Program-made: the position numbers and the translations under genes
Shown: piece by piece, positions 59,875 through 64,000 of the stretch
Layout of the letters: every line of letters begins with the position of its first letter
Numbering within the stretch: the stretch's first letter is position 1
DNA from: Hymenochaete sp. R1
Lineage: Eukaryota > Basidiomycota > Agaricomycetes > Hymenochaetales > Hymenochaetaceae
Direction of reading: 5' to 3'
DNA length: 64,000 nt
NCBI GenBank assembly: GCA_019400425.1
Contig: JAFREE010000047.1
Location: 92,170 to 156,169, forward strand
The notes under the pieces: generated by a model
Seen by the model: only the letters and a program-made list of their open reading frames with translations
Told to the model about the DNA's origin: nothing
Database searches by the model: none

Positions 59875-62800
59875 TCACACGTGTGTGTTGTTCCAAAGAG
59901 ATCTCACCACGAAATCCGATGGATCAGGCGCAGAAACCTTGCTTAGGGCTTCGTTCAAAACAAAGCGCACTATATAAGGCATATATGAATATTCATCGCA
60001 ACACAATCCAAAGATCTGTCCTCTCGTACCTGTCCTTTCGTGTCCTGGAATCAAATAAAAGCCATTGGATGGCAGTCCGGTAGACTCGTCTACAAAAACC
60101 CCCACCGTACCGGCTGGATGATCAAGCCATGTGAATGGAGCCACACCGCCCCGAGCAGATAAAGTGAAGGCGAGACCTTCGGTACTGGTGACCTCGATTT
60201 GGGGATCAACAAGCATTGCATTGGCAAGTGATATCGGTGTGAACTGCAATGAGTGTAAGTTTTAGGGGAAAGCACAGTACTGTGTCTGCTGCGCACGTAT
60301 TGCTCCCCGGAGACAGTATCGCCTTCAATATTTACTGTGAAGTTTAAAAGCATGAAGGAGTCTGTTGCGTTGATGCCAGCCGGCAAAATTGATTGAAGTC
60401 CCGACGACGAAAAGATCACGCTGATGTTCAAACTCGGTATTGAGAACTCGCGAGTGGTTGAGCTTAGCATGTTTCCACTCCAATCAAACCAAGTCAGCTG
60501 CGCGCTTCCGTTCACTGTCTGCCATCGGTCCGAAAAGGCGATAATTTCGAGCGTCTCGTTGGAGGGTGTCCAGAATGGGTAAATTGAAACGGGCGAATAA
60601 GCACCAACTAGCGCATATTGAAGCACTTTCCACCGGCCGGAATATTCTATGCTTGACCAACTTACTCCCTATAAGAACTTAGCTTGCAAACTAGAAAAAG
60701 AGGTGCAATGTGGAAGAAGATACCTGCCAAATATCGTTTAGCTGCCAGACGAGTGAACCAAGGTTATTCTCTCCCAAGCCAGATCCTCGACGATACCATG
60801 CTATTTCAGAGACCATATTCAAGGCTTGGAACACCTGCGTACTCCAACACCATTGTGCAAACGTCTGATTGCTGTCGCTTGTTCCAGGCGTTGGGAGCCA
60901 AAGCTGGACCGCCTCTGTCATTTGTGACTGCCCTTGAGAGGCATTGGGATTAGGCCAAGCAAGCCCTCCGGCTGGAGGGTGATGATCGCGAGATGAAACG
61001 ATGGTTGAATTGAATGAGAAATCATCCGGCAACGTGAGGACTTCGTCCCAGCTATAGAAGGATGGCATTGAATGGAAGCCAAATTCGTTGACGAACCGAG
61101 ACACCGGGTACGTGCTGTAGTTGAATGCTTGCGAAGCATCGTAGTTGTAACGTTCTGTATTTGTGTGTTACAGGTTGTAAAAGTTTATGTTCAATGGCAA
61201 GACATACCACTGTTACCATATATTTCTCCCATCGTCTTGTTACTGAACCTGAGGATATATGGCTCGAGGCTCAAGTATCCGCTGGTAGTCGAGCAATCGG
61301 TATATGATATCTACATGTACCATTGTAAGTGGCTGCAAGAATAAAGAGAAGAACCCACAGATGATGTCTCATTGAGGACAATGTCGTGCAGAAAATCTTG
61401 GAACAATGTAACGAACTGGCCAATCATCAGATGATATACGACTAAAGGGGGACGATTTCTTACCTCGTTGAGGTAATGCGTCCCATTTGCAAGTGACACG
61501 TTGACTAACTCGACAATGCCTTCGATCTCATTCCCACCGGCCCACTGAGCATTGCTTGGGTGACGATTGACCCGCCTCACATTCTGTCTCACCTCAGGAG
61601 CAATGGAGTCCAAAAGGAAGTCATTAATGGGATAGAGCTCATCTGAAAAAATGAGTTCAGACCAAGCTAAGATACCGAGTTCGTCACACAAAGAATAGAA
61701 ATCGTATATTCCCGTCTCTTCGTCGGATGGTTGGTAGATGCCACCGCCCCAAATGCGCAGCTATAGAAACTATGAGAGCCAGCTAAGTCATAGTTCATTG
61801 CAACATACCATATTTTGCCCACTTAATTTTGCACTTTCCAAAATCCAGCGGGCCTGGGCTGTCGTCATCCGGGCATAGAATGGATCGAAAGGTATGATGT
61901 TTGTGCCCAGGCTATAGAAAGCCTTCCCGTTTATCTCGAAATGATACTGATCGCCTGGTGTGATTCCTCGCAACTCCACATCACTCTGGGAATAAGGATC
62001 TTGGATGAGGACGATGGTACGAAAACCTGTCGTCGTGGTGAAGCTGACATTTGATGGCTGGAGTGTCACTGTTACGTTATAAAGTTTTGGTTCTCCAAGA
62101 TTATGTGGAAACCAGCGCTCAGGGATGGAGTCTGGAATATTAAAATTGACTGAGACCAAAGTTGGCTGAGAAATGAGGGCTGGTATCTGTGGTATAGAAA
62201 GTGCATCCGATGTGACGTTTATCTCCGGGAAAGCGATAACAATAGTCGGCTCTTCAATGGTTTCTAAAGAGCGTAGCGCCAGTGTTACGTTGACCACCCA
62301 ATCTACGGTCTCATCAGGGGCAATCGATGGGTGTTGGCCTACTTTCGAGATCTCTATGGACTTCTCTTCAAAGAAAAGGGTTGGTCCAAAAGTCACCGAG
62401 GACGAAGAAGACGCGACGTCACTCAAGTTGCTATCTGAACTTAGGGCAATGAGGTACGCCGGCTTGAATATGCCGCTTGGAACAAAAGCTGGACCCTATT
62501 CCGACATTAAACTTTAGAAAGCGAGCAAAGTATTTATTTGATTTTACCCAATCCCATCCGAAATCAGAAGCTGTCTTTCGTACGTATGGGTGGCCGCCTG
62601 GATACTCGAACTGTGAGAACTTTTTCAGATTCGGAAAAAAGATGGATTTAGCGAGCGACTCACGACAGAGTTTCCAGCAGGAAAGGTCTCCATGTCTGGT
62701 CGCCTGCTAACGTTCAAACCATATGTCGCTGCCGCCTCAAATGTAAGGGTGAGGTTGTTGTCACCATTCATTGGTCCATTCGCAAGAATGTCGGAGATAT

Positions 62801-63318
62801 CAAAGGTGTATTGCGTGAATTGGTTATTTACCCACGCCAATGGACTCCCAAGCAAAGACTTGAGAAGGAAAAAGTGAATTGGCCGACGGTCAGATGGTCA
62901 CAGGCGCGAACACGCATGAAACTCACAATATTAGCAATTGTGTCGATGCCGTAGAAGACAAGTAAGGCCTTCGACTCGTTTGCGCCCAAGTTATTTAAGG
63001 CTGGTGCTATGTCTGCGGTGTATGTCCAATTCTCGTTTGCCACCCATCTCTGAGTAAAGTCTGTGCACCATATTGACTTGTCAACATGCCTAGCGGTAGA
63101 GCGACTCGAACTCGGACACACTCACCATTTGCACCTAAAAGAGGTTCAGTGATGATTCCTGCCTCCAGGAGATCAAGGTGTGCTTGCGAAGGGACCCGGC
63201 CAGGAATGACAATCGAAGAATTAGAATTCTTCAAGCTCCATTGCAATTCTGAGAGACTGAATTTCTGCGCAGAGGCACAAAGACAGAAATTAAGTATCGC
63301 GACAAGTAGAGAGCGCAT
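59875..63318 (-). CDS. Secreted GH2 beta-mannosidase
   Basis: Releases terminal beta-1,4-linked mannose from manno-oligosaccharides and mannans outside the cell. The signal peptide is MRSLLVAILNFCLCASA (63318). The sugar-binding jelly-roll has SLKNSNSSIVIPGRVPSQAHLDLLEAGII, LLVFYGIDTIANI, LLGSPLAWVNNQF and [23 protein letters not shown] (across an intron near 62545-62485). The catalytic barrel has LRIWGGGIYQ, DELGILAWSELIFSDELYP, WAGGNEIEG with the acid/base glutamate (about 61535), and RFVNEFGFHSMPS with the nucleophile glutamate (about 61080), then GSLVWQLNDIWQ and GVSWSSIEYSGRWKVLQYAL. C-terminal beta domains follow. There are roughly fifteen short exons and many N-glycosylation sequons. 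All active-site motifs are intact. Expression was not inferable from the promoter. Confidence 0.93.
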
Positions 63319-63932
63319 AATCTACTCCTGGAGGAACACTGGCGGTGGATCAAGAATTTGCTCGTTGGGGAGCGCTCGCCACCACGGCATCTTATAGAGC
63401 TGAAATGCATCCCATGACATTTGAGAAGCGTGACGGCTCCGCTTGCCCGCTAAAATTGTACGGGAGAAGCATCTCGAAGTTCGGTGTTTATCAAAAAAAA
63501 TTAAAGGAGGCTTTGTCTTAAATCAAAATATGTATATGGCATCCAGTATGGGACGTCAGACACCTAAAGCTTATTAGTACTGCGAGGGTCGTCACCTACA
63601 AGTCAAGTCATAGCTGTATCAGAGTTCATACTTATGGCAGAAGAAATTGTCTAGAGTCCAGAGAAAGAATGAGATGTCGGAAGTCAGAAATATCAAAATA
63701 GAACAGCTTACTGAGACCTGAATGTGTGATTAGTTGGAGCACGACACCGAAAAAAGATTTAACGTGATTCTTGAATCCCAACTAGTGAGCGAAGGCCGAG
63801 GCAATCCAAGCATCTCTTCCTCTTACCACTACCTTCCCGATTAGGACATTGTTGAGCCAGAGCTCCATCCCTCATCGTTCAAGTTAGTTTTCTCCGCATT
63901 AAGCCTCTACTCACCACCTCCACACGTCCAAT
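63319..63932. other. Divergent region upstream of beta-mannosidase
   Basis: Promoter of the beta-mannosidase gene (minus) and of a possible plus-strand gene starting at 63933. I see nothing else. Confidence 0.4.
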
Positions 63933-64000
63933 ATGGACAAACACAAGCCCTCTGGTCCACCACCAGAGGACACGCCTATGCCTCTCTCTACTATAGGGGA
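63933..64000 (+). CDS. Possible 5' end of a further gene, cut by window edge
   Basis: An ATG at 63933 after a CT-rich stretch opens a Pro-rich frame (MDKHKPSGPPPEDTPMPL) that runs to the window end. The start context and upstream CT-rich tract suggest a real gene start, but 22 codons allow no family call. Confidence 0.4.
   Translation, partial: MDKHKPSGPPPEDTPMPLSTIG

Overview
The window is nuclear DNA of a basidiomycete fungus, most likely an Agaricomycete. The signs are compact genes with many 50-75 nt GT-AG introns, a basidiomycete-style Ras-associating/LRR adenylate cyclase, a fungal squalene synthase, C6 zinc-cluster and DUF2786 proteins, and fungal secreted glycosidases. I cannot fix genus or species from the sequence.

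Layout. Positions 1-3088 hold no gene I can support. A Zn2Cys6 transcription factor (6547-3089, minus) is followed by about 3.6 kb without a recognised gene, then a TPT/SLC35-type transporter (11739-10134, minus). At 14010-14378 lies a 369-bp non-autonomous transposon with 50-bp perfect inverted repeats and an 8-bp target duplication, about 230 bp upstream of the RACK1 gene (14605-15840, plus). A RACK1 intron carries a U24-like C/D snoRNA. Next come Mediator subunit MED1 (19686-16942, minus), a tRNA-Ile(AAU), squalene synthase ERG9 (21785-23478, plus) and a small four-part-looking but three-exon hypothetical gene (24330-23753, minus).

From 24.8 to 30.2 kb there is a tandem array of an orphan gene family on the minus strand: one broken copy, two close paralogs and one highly diverged paralog, with an extra unexplained open frame between them. 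This is the least explained part of the window. From 31.1 to 45.8 kb all genes are on the minus strand: two NIPA-type magnesium transporters flank the adenylate cyclase gene. A glyoxalase I gene (46802-47764, plus) appears to lack one conserved segment. It converges on the APC/C subunit CDC23/APC8 (50321-47919, minus). A tRNA-Ser(CGA) with an intron follows, then a PWWP chromatin reader (52816-51158, minus) divergent from a secreted GH79 glycosidase (53124-55450, plus), a DUF2786 protein (55954-58106, plus), the arginine methyltransferase RMT2 (58380-59844, plus) and, tail to tail with it, a secreted GH2 beta-mannosidase (63318-59875, minus). The first codons of another gene may start at 63933.

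Most genes are housekeeping (sterol synthesis, cAMP signalling, translation scaffold, Mediator, cell cycle, methylglyoxal detoxification) and do not form an evident cluster or pathway. Accessory features are the transposon, the orphan array and the two secreted glycosidases. Exon boundaries were read by eye from splice signals and reading-frame continuity, and no database search was possible.
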